Positions 53,438-62,165 of a stretch of 64,000 nt of DNA are shown here, in pieces. Position 1 is the stretch's first letter. Each line of letters opens with the position of its first letter. The notes under the pieces are model-generated. The model saw nothing but the letters and a program-made list of their open reading frames with translations. It did no database searches and had not been told where the DNA came from. This DNA is from Stenotrophomonas maltophilia (GTDB lineage: Bacteria > Pseudomonadota > Gammaproteobacteria > Xanthomonadales > Xanthomonadaceae). The translations under genes and the position numbers were made by a program. The stretch is from contig NZ_NEQV01000001.1 of the NCBI RefSeq assembly GCF_002799245.1, forward strand, positions 1,171,000-1,234,999. The letters run 5' to 3'.

Positions 53438-54735
53438 GCACCCCGGACGAACCTCAGCTGCAGCGCGCGGTCAGCCGCTGGCAGATCGTCGGCCTGTCGA
53501 TCAACGATGTGATCGGCAGCGGCATCTACCTGCTGCCGGCCGCCACCGTCGCCCTGCTCGGCCCCTTCAGCCTGTGGGGCGTGGTCGCCGCCGGCATCGT
53601 CGTGGCATTGCTGGTGCTGTGCTACGCGCAGGCCGCCAGCTACTTCGATGAACCCGGTGGCAGCTATCTGTATGCACGCGAGGCCTTCGGCCGCTTCGCC
53701 GGGTTCGAGATCGGCTGGATGATCTGGCTGACCCGCATCAGCTCGGCCGCCGCACTCAGCAACGCCCTGGCCGACGCGGTCGCGCGGTTCTGGCCGTGGG
53801 CGGGCGCCGGCCTGGGCCGCATCGCGGTGATCGTGGTGTCGCTGGGCTTCCTCACCGGCGTCAACATCATCGGCGTGCGCTCGGCCGCACGCACCGGCGT
53901 GGTACTGGTGATCGGCAAGATGCTGCCGCTGCTGCTGTTCGTGGCCATCGGTGCGTTCTACATCGATCCGCAGCTGGCCTACTCCGGCCAGCGCCCGGAT
54001 CCACATGACCTGCAGCGGATGGGCGAAGCCGCATTGTTGCTGCTGTACGCCTATGCCGGCTTCGAGAACATCCCGGCCGCTGCCGGCGAGTACCGCAATC
54101 CGCGCCGCGACATTCCGTTCGCGCTGATCACCATGATCATCACCGTCACCGTCATCTACGGCGCGGTACAGGTGGTGGCGCAGGGCACGCTGGCCGGCCT
54201 GTCCAGCTCGGCGACACCGCTGGCCGATGCCGCTGCCGGCTTCGGCGGCGAAGCCCTGGCCCTGATCCTCACCATCGGTGCCACCATCTCCATCCTCGGC
54301 ACCAACAGCAACACGATGATGATGGGCCCGCGCTTCCTGTTCGCCTTGGCCCGCGATGGCTACGGGCCGAAGATCCTGGCGCAGGTGCATCCGCGCTTCC
54401 ATACCCCGGCCGCGTCGATCCTGTGCCAGGGCCTGATCGCGCTCGGCCTGGCCTTGTCCGGCTCGTTCGTGCAGCTGGCCCTGCTGTCGATGACCACGCG
54501 GCTGTTCGCCTACATCGGTACCGCCGCAGCGGTACTGGTACTGGCCAAGCGCTATGCCGACCGCCCGGGCGCGTTGAAACTGCCCGGTGGCCCGCTCATT
54601 CCGGTGCTGGCGCTGCTGCTGTGCCTGGCCCTGTTTGCCAGTGCCAGCTGGCAGAACATCGCGGCTGCACTGGTCGCGTTCGCCATCGGCGCGGTGATCT
54701 ACAAGCTGCCGCGCAAGGATGCCGACGCGGGGTGA
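53434..54735 (+). CDS. APC-family amino-acid permease
   Basis: The 433-residue protein has twelve hydrophobic segments and the APC hallmarks: GLSINDVIGSGIYLLP (helix 1 unwound GSG motif), YAQAASYFDEPGGSYLYARE (helix 3), and YAYAGFENIPAAAGE (helix 6). It probably takes up an amino acid or short peptide product of the locus, perhaps Ala, Glu or D-amino acids. The start is TTG at 53434 overlapping the previous TGA, with GGAG upstream; no better start exists without entering the transpeptidase gene. Confidence 0.85.
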   Translation: MSTPDEPQLQRAVSRWQIVGLSINDVIGSGIYLLPAATVALLGPFSLWGVVAAGIVVALLVLCYAQAASYFDEPGGSYLYAREAFGRFAGFEIGWMIWLTRISSAAALSNALADAVARFWPWAGAGLGRIAVIVVSLGFLTGVNIIGVRSAARTGVVLVIGKMLPLLLFVAIGAFYIDPQLAYSGQRPDPHDLQRMGEAALLLLYAYAGFENIPAAAGEYRNPRRDIPFALITMIITVTVIYGAVQVVAQGTLAGLSSSATPLADAAAGFGGEALALILTIGATISILGTNSNTMMMGPRFLFALARDGYGPKILAQVHPRFHTPAASILCQGLIALGLALSGSFVQLALLSMTTRLFAYIGTAAAVLVLAKRYADRPGALKLPGGPLIPVLALLLCLALFASASWQNIAAALVAFAIGAVIYKLPRKDADAG

Positions 54736-54847
54736 TCGGTAACGCCGGGCCATGCCCGGCGGATTGATCTGGCGATCACACCGTCGGCCCCGTGCGTTAA
54801 CCGGCCGCTGGGCAGGATCGAAGCTCATCCACCACGGAGCCCGATCC

Positions 54848-55174
54848 ATGAGCCCCGAGTACCAGATCCCCGGACGCGTGCCGGACGACAGCACGCCTCG
54901 TGATGCCATCTCCAACTACTGGCGCGAGCGCTACACCGCCGAGCCGTACTACGACGATCAGTTGTTCTTCGAGGACTACGAGCCGGCCTACCGGATCGGC
55001 CACGCTGCACGGGCGCAGGACATGATCCGCGCCTATGAACAGGTCGAGGCCGAGCTCGAATCACGCTGGGCCAGCGAACGAGGCCGCAGCCGCCTGGATT
55101 GGGCGCAGGCTCGCGGTGCGGTGCGACGAGGCTGGGAGGAAGCGATCAATGTCGACCAGCGGCTTGCGCGCTAG
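54848..55174 (+). CDS. Acidic helical protein, unknown function
   Basis: The 108-residue protein is acidic and soluble, with many Tyr, Asp and Glu (NYWRERYTAEPYYDDQ, FFEDYEPAYRIGH) and helices with Arg-Trp at the end (RRGWEEAINVDQRLAR). It has the look of general-stress or hydration-type proteins, but I can assign no family. ATG at 54848 lies after CACGGAG. Upstream at 54743-54760 there is a GCCGGGC-ATG-CCCGGC palindrome. Confidence 0.6.
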   Translation: MSPEYQIPGRVPDDSTPRDAISNYWRERYTAEPYYDDQLFFEDYEPAYRIGHAARAQDMIRAYEQVEAELESRWASERGRSRLDWAQARGAVRRGWEEAINVDQRLAR

Positions 55175-55186
55175 CGCTGAGCTTTT

Positions 55187-55274
55187 GTAGAGCCGAGCCC
55201 ACGCTCGGCTCAGGGTCGAGCATGGCTCGACTCTACAGACACCGTAGGAGAGCCGAGCATGGGCTCGGCTCTCA
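55187..55274. repeat. Cluster of SMAG palindromes
   Basis: Three arms are seen: GTAGAGCCGAGCCC-ACGCTCGGCT from 55187, then GTCGAGC-ATG-GCTCGACTCTACAG, then GAGAGCCGAGC-ATG-GGCTCGGCTCTC ending at 55274. They separate two convergent genes. Confidence 0.75.
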
Positions 55275-55277
55275 GGC

Positions 55278-55730
55278 TTACTCCTGTTCCGGCAACGGCG
55301 GCACGATCGAGCTGCGCTTGCTCTCGCCACCACCCGCGGCGATCAGGTCGCGGGTGTTCTTCTGCACCGCCACCGCACCGAACAGCGACAGCGCATACGC
55401 CATGCCGTAGAAGCCCTTCTCGCTGGGGGCCAGCGTCGCGTTCCACAGGCCAACCAGCAGCAGCATCAGCGCCGACAGCAGCGCGAACCAGCACAGCGCG
55501 TAGTACAGGCCACTCACCGGAATGCCTTCGACACGGTCGCGCACGCTCTTCTGCAGCGACACCGCCGCGAACAGGCCGAACAGCAACAGGGTCAGGTAGT
55601 AGCCCTTCTCGTTGAGCGCCATCGTGGCGTTGAACAGGCCGATCAGGTAGGCCGCCGCACCCAGCAGCAGGGCCACCCAGGAGGCGGCGATGAAGGCGGT
55701 GGACGGCTTGTGGGGCATGTCAGTGTTCAT
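55278..55730 (-). CDS. YiaA/YiaB-family inner-membrane protein
   Basis: The 150-residue protein has four helices in two repeats. Each repeat has a hydrophobic helix, a G(L/L)(F/W)NATMAL/NATLAP NEKGYY/SEKGFY turn, and another helix followed by SLQKSVRD / AVQKNTRD. The double repeat is diagnostic of the YiaA/YiaB family. Function unknown. The start ATG at 55730 precedes MPHKPSTAF. Confidence 0.8.
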   Translation of the reverse strand: MNTDMPHKPSTAFIAASWVALLLGAAAYLIGLFNATMALNEKGYYLTLLLFGLFAAVSLQKSVRDRVEGIPVSGLYYALCWFALLSALMLLLVGLWNATLAPSEKGFYGMAYALSLFGAVAVQKNTRDLIAAGGGESKRSSIVPPLPEQE

Positions 55731-55898
55731 TGCAGATCCTTGGCAGACAGACGGGCACGCTTTGCCCGGGCGTGCCCACCCTAGACGATCCCACCGCCGT
55801 CGCACAGGGGGCGCAGGACCTTCGGGCCACGACGGTCACGCCTGCAGTGGTATACAAGGGACAGCCCGGCCATCCGCATCCCCGCCCTGGAGATACCC

Positions 55899-57065
55899 AT
55901 GACCCGCATGCCCCTGCTGCTCGCCCTCGGCCTCGTGCCGATCCTCGCCACCTCCGCCTGCAACGCCGCCGGTCCTGCCGCCAGCGGTGCCCAGACCGCT
56001 GCACCGGCCTCCGCCGCCACCGACCAGCGCCCGTTCACCGCCACCGAAGTCAGCCGCTTCGACCAGCCGTGGGCGATGACCTTCCTGCCCGATGGCAGCC
56101 TGTTGGTCACCGAAAAGCGCGGCAAGCTGCAGCACCTGGACCTGGCCAGCGGCCAGAAGCACGAGATCACCGGCGTTCCGAAGGTCGCCTATGGTGGCCA
56201 GGGTGGCTTCGGCGACATCATCCTGCACCCCGACTTCGCCCGGAATCATGTCGTTTACGTCAGCTATGCCGAGGAAGGCACGCTGGACACGCGTGGCGCT
56301 GCGGTCGCCCGGGCGACGCTGGCGCTGGACGCCACGGGTGCCGGCCAGCTCAAGGACCTGAAGGTGATCTGGCGGCAGAGCCCCAAGGTCAGCGGCGAGG
56401 GCCACTACGGGCATCGCCTTGCCTTCGGCCCCGACGGCAAGCTGTGGATCAGCTCCAGCGAGCGGCAGAAGTTCGATCCGGCCCAGGACATGGGCGGCAA
56501 TCTCGGCAAGATCATCCGCCTCAACGACGATGGCAGCCTGCCCGCCGACAACCCGTTCGCCTCGCAGGGCGGGGTTGCCGCGCAGGTGTGGTCGCTGGGC
56601 CACCGCAACATCCTGGGCATGGCCTTCGACGGCAACGGCAAACTGTGGGCGCACGAGATGGGCCCGGCCGGCGGCGACGAATTGAACCTGATCGTGCGCG
56701 GTGCCAACTACGGCTACCCGATCGTCTCCAACGGCAACCACTACGACGGCCGCCCGATTCCGGACCACGACACCCGCCCGGAATTCGCCGCCCCGAAGGT
56801 GACCTGGACGCCGGTGATCTCGCCGGCCGGCTTCGTGATCTACAGCGGCAGCCTGTTCCCGCAGTGGAAGGGCAGCGGCTTCATCGGCGGCCTCTCCTCC
56901 ACCTCGCTGGTGCGCGTGGCCTTCGACGGCGACAGCGCGCGCGAAGCCGAGCGCTTCAACATGGGCGAGCGCATCCGCGAAGTGGAACAGGGCCCCGATG
57001 GCGCGCTGTGGCTGCTGGAAGATGGCAGCAAGGCGCGCCTGTTGAAGCTGACACCGAAAGCCTGA
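55899..57065 (+). CDS. PQQ-dependent soluble aldose sugar dehydrogenase-like protein
   Basis: The 388-residue protein has a signal peptide and lipoprotein-like region (ATSACNAAG, Cys near 24), then a six-bladed propeller. Marks are [69 protein letters not shown]. His and Arg in these motifs form the PQQ and active site in the soluble sugar dehydrogenase family (YliI/Asd-like). It oxidises aldoses outside the cytoplasm if PQQ is supplied; no pqq genes lie here. Confidence 0.85.
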   Translation: MTRMPLLLALGLVPILATSACNAAGPAASGAQTAAPASAATDQRPFTATEVSRFDQPWAMTFLPDGSLLVTEKRGKLQHLDLASGQKHEITGVPKVAYGGQGGFGDIILHPDFARNHVVYVSYAEEGTLDTRGAAVARATLALDATGAGQLKDLKVIWRQSPKVSGEGHYGHRLAFGPDGKLWISSSERQKFDPAQDMGGNLGKIIRLNDDGSLPADNPFASQGGVAAQVWSLGHRNILGMAFDGNGKLWAHEMGPAGGDELNLIVRGANYGYPIVSNGNHYDGRPIPDHDTRPEFAAPKVTWTPVISPAGFVIYSGSLFPQWKGSGFIGGLSSTSLVRVAFDGDSAREAERFNMGERIREVEQGPDGALWLLEDGSKARLLKLTPKA

Positions 57066-57135
57066 TGCCCCGGTGGTGCCGGCCGCTGGCCGGCATCGCC
57101 CCTGGCAAACGGCCTCGCACGCGGGGCCGTCGCGT

Positions 57136-57654
57136 TCACTGGATGGTGCCGACCTTGACCTCGGTACGCGCACAGGCCTTGTCCAGGCACTCGCCGGTCA
57201 GCCAGACCTGCCCGTCACCGATCATCACGCCCTGCTGGTTGACGAAGACCTTGCCGAAGTCCTGTTCGGACACCGCCTTGACCACCGCCGGGGTGATGAT
57301 CTTTTCGTAGTTGCGCTGGAACTCACCGGGGCCGGTGATCTTCTTCCCGCCGCTGATGTTCAACGGGAAACGCACTTCCTCGACCACCGCGGCACGATCT
57401 CCGCCAACCACCGCGGTCTTGAACGCGTTGAAGACCTTTTCGTACTGAGCGGCATCGCCAAGCACGGCCTCGATGCGCGCACGCGCATCCTCGGCGGGTA
57501 CATCCGCAGCAGGCGCGGCGGGTTCGGCAGCAGGCGTCGCCGCAGCGCCAGCCTCCATCGGCGGCGGAGCATCCGCCGCAGGCTCGGCCGGCGGCGCCGG
57601 CTGCGAACAGGCCGCCAGCAGCAGGGCGGGAATCAGGTAGGCCATCCGGCGCAT
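57136..57654 (-). CDS. Lipoprotein, unknown function
   Basis: The 172-residue protein has a lipobox LLAAC (Cys near residue 16), a long Ala/Pro/Glu-rich linker (to about 65), and a soluble domain with ARIEAVLGDAAQYEKVFNAFKTAVVGGD and GKVFVNQQGVMIGDGQVWL. Two Cys (TGECLDKAC) near the end could form a disulphide. AAGGAG lies before the ATG at 57654. The linker may let it reach across the periplasm. No family is recognised. Confidence 0.65.
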   Translation of the reverse strand: MRRMAYLIPALLLAACSQPAPPAEPAADAPPPMEAGAAATPAAEPAAPAADVPAEDARARIEAVLGDAAQYEKVFNAFKTAVVGGDRAAVVEEVRFPLNISGGKKITGPGEFQRNYEKIITPAVVKAVSEQDFGKVFVNQQGVMIGDGQVWLTGECLDKACARTEVKVGTIQ

Positions 57655-57711
57655 GCGCGCACTCCTTCGAAACAGGAAGCCCGATGGTAGCGCCACCGCA
57701 GTGAGGACAAG

Positions 57712-57778
57712 AAAAAGGGGACGGAGGGGATTAAGTCGTTTACGCCACAAACGACTTAATCCCCTCCGTCCCCTTTTT
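57712..57778. repeat. 30-bp perfect inverted repeat between two leftward genes
   Basis: Arms at 57712-57741 and 57749-57778 match exactly with a seven-base loop; each arm includes GGGGACGGAGGGGATTAAG. On the minus strand it follows the bglX-like stop by a few bases and ends in TTTTT, so it can act as the bglX terminator. On the plus strand it also ends in a T run, so it works either way. Confidence 0.82.
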
Positions 57779-57785
57779 TGTTCGG

Positions 57786-59960
57786 TCAGCCCTTCAGCAG
57801 CTCGAACTGCACGGCTTCGCCTGCCGCCGAAGAGGCGCAGACCCACAGGTCGAACTGGCCCGGCTCGGCACGCAGCACGCCGTCGCGGCCGGTGAAGGCC
57901 AGCTGCTCGCGGGTCAGGGTGAATACCACTTCGGCCGACTCGCCCGGCTGCAGCGCCACCTTGCGGAAGTCCTTCAACTCACGCACCGGGCGCACGCGGC
58001 TGGCCACGCGGTCGTGGATGTACAGCTGCACCACTTCCTCACCGGCCACCTCACCGCTGTTGGTCAGCGTGGTGGTGATGGTCAGGGTGTCGTCCCAGCC
58101 GAGCTGCGCCGCACTCAGTTGCGGCACGCCATAGGCGAAGGTGGTGTAGCCGATGCCGTGGCCGAACGGGTACAGCGGCTCGTTCGGAATCTCGCGCCAG
58201 CGGGCCTTGAACTCCGACATCGTCGGCAGTTCCGGGCGGCCGGTACGCGGGTGGTTGTAGAAGTACGGCTGCTGGCCGGACACCTGCGGGAAGCTGACCG
58301 GCAGGCGGCCGGACGGGCTGTAGTCGCCGAACAGTACGTCGGCCACGGCATGGCCGGTCTGCGTGCCCAGGTACCAGGTCACCGCCACGGCCTGTGCATT
58401 GCGCACGGCGCCCTGCAGTGCCAGCGCGCGGCCATTGCGCAGCAGCACCACCAGCGGCTTGCCGGTCATCGCCACGGCCTCGGCCAGCGCCTGCTGTGCC
58501 GGCGGCAGGGTGATCTCCACGCGCGACTGTGCTTCACCGCTGTAGCGCTGCGGTTCGCCCAGCGCCAGTACCACCACGTCGGCGCGCAGCGCGGCGGCCA
58601 CGGCCGCTTCGGTGCCACCGGGGATGGCCACTTCCAGCTCGCAGCCCGGCACGATCTCCAGCAGCGCTTCATCGCCGATGGCAGCACGCACACCGGTTTC
58701 CAGGTCGACATAGCGCTGCTTGTCGCCGAACAGGGTCCAGCAGCCTTCGATGTTCTCGCGGTCCTGCACGAACGGGCCGATCAGCGCGATCTTCTGCCCG
58801 GTCTTCTGCAGCGGCAGCACGTTGTCGCGGTTGTTCAGCAGCACGATCGAACGGCGCGCGGCATCGCGCGACAGTGCGTCGTGCGCGGCGAGGTGCGAGG
58901 TGTCCGCTTCGCGCGCCGGATCCAGCGAACGGTACGGGTCGTCGAACAGGCCGATGGTTTCCTTCAGCCACAGGATGCGGCGCACGCCTTCATCCAGCAC
59001 CGCCATCGGCACTTCGCCGCTCTCGATCAGGCCCGGCAGGTGTTCGGCATAGAAGCCGCTCTGCATGCTCAGGTCCAGGCCGGCAGTGAACGCCTTGGCG
59101 GTGGCATCGCGGTCGTCGGCGGCATAGCCGTGCGCGACCAGCTCCATGTCGGCGGTGTAATCGGAAATCACCACACCGGGGAACTTCCATTCGCCGCGCA
59201 GGATGTCGGTCAGCAGTTCGGCATTGGCACTGGCCGGCACGCCGTTGATGTCGTTGAACGAGGACATCACGGTGATCGCGCCGGCGTCGAAGGCAGCCTT
59301 GAACGGCGGCAGGTGCACATCGCGCAGGGTCTGCGGCGAGATGTCCACCATGTTGTATTCCATGCCGGCCATCACCGCGCCGTAGGCGGCGAAGTGCTTG
59401 GGCGTGGCCAGCAGCGAATCGGCGGCACGCAGGTCGCTGCCCTGGAAGCCGCGCACGCGGGCGGCGGCGAACGCACAGCCCAGCACCACGTCCTCACCGG
59501 CACCTTCGGCGCCACGGCCCCAGCGCTGGTCGCGGGCGATGTCCACGGCCGGTGCATAGGTCCAGTGCAGGCCGGCCGCCGTGGCCTCGATGGCGGTGGC
59601 GCGCGCGGTGCGCTCGGCCAGGTCCGGCTCGAAGCTGGCGGCCTCGCCCAGCGGAATCGGGAACACGGTACGCATGCCGTGGATGACGTCGGCGGCCAGG
59701 ATCACCGGGATGCCCAGGCGGCTTTCCTCGGTGGCGACCTGCTGGATGCGGCGGCCCAGCTCCGCGCCCACGCCATTGAACAGCGAGCCGACCTTGCCCT
59801 CGCGCACCTGCTGCAGCACCTGGTCGGCATTGCGCACGTTGGCTTCCGGGTTCACGTCCGGGGCGAACGGGCGGACCATGTCCGCGAAGACACCCAGCTG
59901 GCCGACCTTTTCCTCGACGGTCATCTGGGCAATGAGGGATTCGATGCGATCGGAGGCCAC
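57786..59960 (-). CDS. bglX: GH3 beta-glucosidase
   Basis: The 724-residue protein has the two-domain GH3 layout: TIM barrel with TPKHFAAYGA and the nucleophile region VVISDYTADMELV (Asp near residue 265), then the sandwich and the C-terminal fibronectin-like domain (LTNSGEVAGEEVVQLYI, VFTLTREQLAF). The enzyme releases glucose from beta-glucosides. No signal peptide is seen, unlike periplasmic BglX of E. coli, so it may be cytoplasmic, with the start at a GTG (59960) that has AAGGA ahead. The upstream frame is unrelated. A LacI-type operator lies just ahead. Confidence 0.88.
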   Translation of the reverse strand: MASDRIESLIAQMTVEEKVGQLGVFADMVRPFAPDVNPEANVRNADQVLQQVREGKVGSLFNGVGAELGRRIQQVATEESRLGIPVILAADVIHGMRTVFPIPLGEAASFEPDLAERTARATAIEATAAGLHWTYAPAVDIARDQRWGRGAEGAGEDVVLGCAFAAARVRGFQGSDLRAADSLLATPKHFAAYGAVMAGMEYNMVDISPQTLRDVHLPPFKAAFDAGAITVMSSFNDINGVPASANAELLTDILRGEWKFPGVVISDYTADMELVAHGYAADDRDATAKAFTAGLDLSMQSGFYAEHLPGLIESGEVPMAVLDEGVRRILWLKETIGLFDDPYRSLDPAREADTSHLAAHDALSRDAARRSIVLLNNRDNVLPLQKTGQKIALIGPFVQDRENIEGCWTLFGDKQRYVDLETGVRAAIGDEALLEIVPGCELEVAIPGGTEAAVAAALRADVVVLALGEPQRYSGEAQSRVEITLPPAQQALAEAVAMTGKPLVVLLRNGRALALQGAVRNAQAVAVTWYLGTQTGHAVADVLFGDYSPSGRLPVSFPQVSGQQPYFYNHPRTGRPELPTMSEFKARWREIPNEPLYPFGHGIGYTTFAYGVPQLSAAQLGWDDTLTITTTLTNSGEVAGEEVVQLYIHDRVASRVRPVRELKDFRKVALQPGESAEVVFTLTREQLAFTGRDGVLRAEPGQFDLWVCASSAAGEAVQFELLKG

Positions 59961-59973
59961 CAGCAGTCCTTGA

Positions 59974-59987
59974 TGAAAACGTTTACA
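59974..59987 (-). promoter_or_regulatory. LacI-family operator upstream of bglX
   Basis: TGTAAACGTTTTCA on the minus strand is a near-perfect palindrome with central CG, the classic LacI/GalR-type operator (consensus NGTAAACGTTTNCN). It lies about 15 bases before the bglX start codon, where a bound repressor would block transcription. No lacI-type gene is in the window. Confidence 0.65.
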
Positions 59988-60088
59988 AGCCCGGCATTCT
60001 AGCGATCCCGAGGCGTTTGGCGAGAGGTTTCGTCGTTCAGTTTCAGCCACCAGCGGGGTCCGTATGGCCCCGCCGGGGGCACCGCAGC

Positions 60089-61360
60089 TTACTCCGAGCC
60101 AGCCAACTGGCGCTGCCCGGCCATCAACATCGCGTCGCTGGAGGCCTGGAACACCCGCAGGCCGAACGCCGGCAGGATCGCCAGCAGGTGGTCGAAGATG
60201 TCCGACTGCACGGCCTCGTACTCGCCCCAGGCGGTGCTGCGGGTGAAGCAGTACAGCTCCAGCGGCAGGCCTTCGGTGGTCGGCTGCAGCTGCCGTACCA
60301 GCAGGGTCATGTCGGTATGGATGCCCGGGTGGCTGCGCAGGTAGCGCTCCACATAGGCACGGAACGTTCCCAGGTTGGTCACGCGGCGGCTGTTGACCTC
60401 GGCCACGCCCTGCTCGCGCAGGCGCCCGTTCCACTGCCCCAGTTCCTGTTCCTTGTCGTGCAGGTAGTCACGCAGCAGTGCGAACTCGCCGAGGAAGGCC
60501 AGGTCGCCCTCGTCCAGGAAACCGACGCTGTGCTGGTCCAGGTACAGCGCGCGCTTGATCCGGCGGCCACCGGCCTCCTGCATGCCGCGCCAGTTCTTGA
60601 ACGACTCGGTCACCAGCTTCTTGGTCGGGATGGTGGTGATGGTCTTGTCGAAGTTCTGCACGGTGACGGTGTGCAGCGCGATGTCGATGACATCACCATC
60701 GGCGTTCTGGCTGGGCATCTCGATCCAGTCGCCGATGCGCACGCGGCCATCGCCGCTGATCTGCACGCTGGCCACCAGCGACAGGATGGTGTCCTGGAAG
60801 ATCAGCATCAGTACCGCCGTGGCCGCGCCGAGGCCGGTCACCAGCGGGCCCAGCTTCACTCCCAGCAGTGTGGCGACGATCGACAGGCCGGCGGCCACGA
60901 ACACCACGATCTTGACCACCTGCAGGTAGCCCTTGATCGGCTTGTTGCGCGCATCGGGCTTACGCTCGTACAGGCTGTTGGCCGCGTCCAGCGCATGCGA
61001 GAACGCCATCGACACCGTCAGTACGGCCCACACGATGCACAGCTTGATGATGACGTTGACCAGGGCAGGTGGCAGGTCGGGGATGAGGCTGATGCCCGAG
61101 GCGATCACCTGGCTGGGCACCACGTTGGACAGGCGCGAAATGACCCGCATCAGGTGGCTGCCACGCCCGGACTCGGCCCCCGGCAGGCGCTGCAGCAGGC
61201 GCCGCAGGCCACGCAGCAGGATGCGCTTGGTCACCCAGTTGGCCAGGCCGGCTGCGATCAGCAGGGCCGAAATCATCAACGCCAGGTAGGCGCCGGGATA
61301 GGGTTCCAGTGTGTTCTGCAGCCGTTCCAGCCACTGTACCGCCACCACCGCGTCCACCAT
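60089..61360 (-). CDS. MscS-family mechanosensitive channel protein
   Basis: The 423-residue protein has about five N-terminal helices, then the MscS core: GLGAATAVLMLIFQDTILS is the pore-lining helix (Gly/Ala-rich), and VQISGDGRVRIGDWIEMPSQ the start of the beta domain, with DVIDIALHTVTVQNFDKTITTIP. Extra length at both ends is like YbdG. The channel releases solutes on hypo-osmotic shock. It precedes bglX on the same strand with about 130 bases between. Confidence 0.85.
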   Translation of the reverse strand: MVDAVVAVQWLERLQNTLEPYPGAYLALMISALLIAAGLANWVTKRILLRGLRRLLQRLPGAESGRGSHLMRVISRLSNVVPSQVIASGISLIPDLPPALVNVIIKLCIVWAVLTVSMAFSHALDAANSLYERKPDARNKPIKGYLQVVKIVVFVAAGLSIVATLLGVKLGPLVTGLGAATAVLMLIFQDTILSLVASVQISGDGRVRIGDWIEMPSQNADGDVIDIALHTVTVQNFDKTITTIPTKKLVTESFKNWRGMQEAGGRRIKRALYLDQHSVGFLDEGDLAFLGEFALLRDYLHDKEQELGQWNGRLREQGVAEVNSRRVTNLGTFRAYVERYLRSHPGIHTDMTLLVRQLQPTTEGLPLELYCFTRSTAWGEYEAVQSDIFDHLLAILPAFGLRVFQASSDAMLMAGQRQLAGSE

Positions 61361-61390
61361 CAGTTGTCTCCTTTCTTCATTGCTGTTGAG

Positions 61391-61441
61391 GCTGCCGGCC
61401 AGCGGCCGGCACTACCGTGGGTGTCGGCCAACGGCCGGCAC
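61391..61441. repeat. GTAG-family palindromes
   Basis: GCTGCCGGCCAGCGGCCGGC followed by ACTACC, then GTGTCGGCCAACGGCCGGCACGAC. Two arms of the GTAG family lie between the channel gene and folB. Confidence 0.68.
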
Positions 61442-61448
61442 GACCGGG

Positions 61449-61802
61449 TCAGTCCCGCGTGCGTTCGATGATCACGCCCACCGCGCGCGCGCCGCGCACC
61501 GCGCCGGGCTTGCTCAGCTTCAGGCGCAGCCACTTCACGTCGAATTCGTCCAGCACGATCTGCGCACAGCGCTCGGCAAGGGTCTCGACCAGGCCGAACT
61601 CCGATTCGCGCACGAACTGCTCCAGGCGCTTGCTGACCGCCTTGTAGTTCAGGGTGTGGGCGATGTCGTCGGTAGCCGCAGGGCGGCGGTTGTCGAAGCC
61701 CATTTCCAGGTCGAACACCAAGTCCTGGCGGATCCGTCGCTCCCAATCGTAGATACCGATCAGGGCGTCGATCGTCAGCCCTTCGATGAAAACCTTGTCC
61801 AT
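61449..61802 (-). CDS. folB: Dihydroneopterin aldolase
   Basis: The 117-residue protein is the folate enzyme that turns dihydroneopterin to 6-hydroxymethyl-dihydropterin. Marks are DKVFIEGLTIDALIGIYDWERRIRQ-like start, DIAHTLNYKAVSKRL and FGLVETLAERCAQIVLDEF, with Glu in the VETLAE motif and the final Lys in KLSKPGAVRGARAVGV (Lys-Pro). Start at 61802 opens MDKVFIEGLT; an ATG ten codons upstream is unlikely. Confidence 0.93.
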   Translation of the reverse strand: MDKVFIEGLTIDALIGIYDWERRIRQDLVFDLEMGFDNRRPAATDDIAHTLNYKAVSKRLEQFVRESEFGLVETLAERCAQIVLDEFDVKWLRLKLSKPGAVRGARAVGVIIERTRD

Positions 61803-62165
61803 TGCGGTTACCAGCCGAATACAGGCGGCCATGGTAACGGCATGGCGGTGACCCTGCCCGGAACGGACGGTGGGCGTCCCGCACGGTGCGGGCCCGGAAA
61901 AGACAAAGGGCCCTGCTAGCGGGGCCCTTTGGTACTACCGTTTGTCCCCGGGGGGAGCTGTTGAACAGCCGCGAGTCCCGGTGGCGCAGGTACTCAGATT
62001 AGGCAAGGGCCCGATCACCGGTCAAGGCCAATGCCGACAAAGCAGGCTGGGTATTCGTCCGAATCGAAACACAGAGAATCGGCCGCACGAACAACGACGT
62101 TCCCTGATGGTCGCCGCCGCCCTCTCTGGCCAACATCACCCCATCCTTCATCACTGCACATCACG
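61803..62165. other. Divergent intergenic region with an orphan terminator
   Basis: About 360 bases between the divergent folB and Abi-like genes. It contains the orphan terminator at 61904-61931 and, beyond it, GC-rich sequence with a small hairpin (GCTGTTGAACAGC at 61958-61970). No protein gene is seen. It may encode a leftward small RNA. Confidence 0.4.
61904..61931 (-). terminator. Orphan intrinsic terminator, leftward
   Basis: CAAAGGGCCC and GGGCCCTTTG pair perfectly with an eight-base loop, and on the minus strand TCTTTTCC follows. No protein gene reads into it from the right; the neighbour there diverges. It lies about 100 bases ahead of folB. Confidence 0.65.

Noticed and set aside
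60000..60434. In-frame extension upstream of bglX
   Set aside because: It covers the channel gene's 3' end in another frame and has no GH3 sequence; the GTG at 59960 has a ribosome site and gives normal family length.
61930..62160. Region ahead of folB considered as a tRNA, tmRNA or 6S RNA gene
   Set aside because: No tRNA arms with TTCRANNC and CCA end, no tmRNA tag, and no 6S-type long single bulge could be found by eye.
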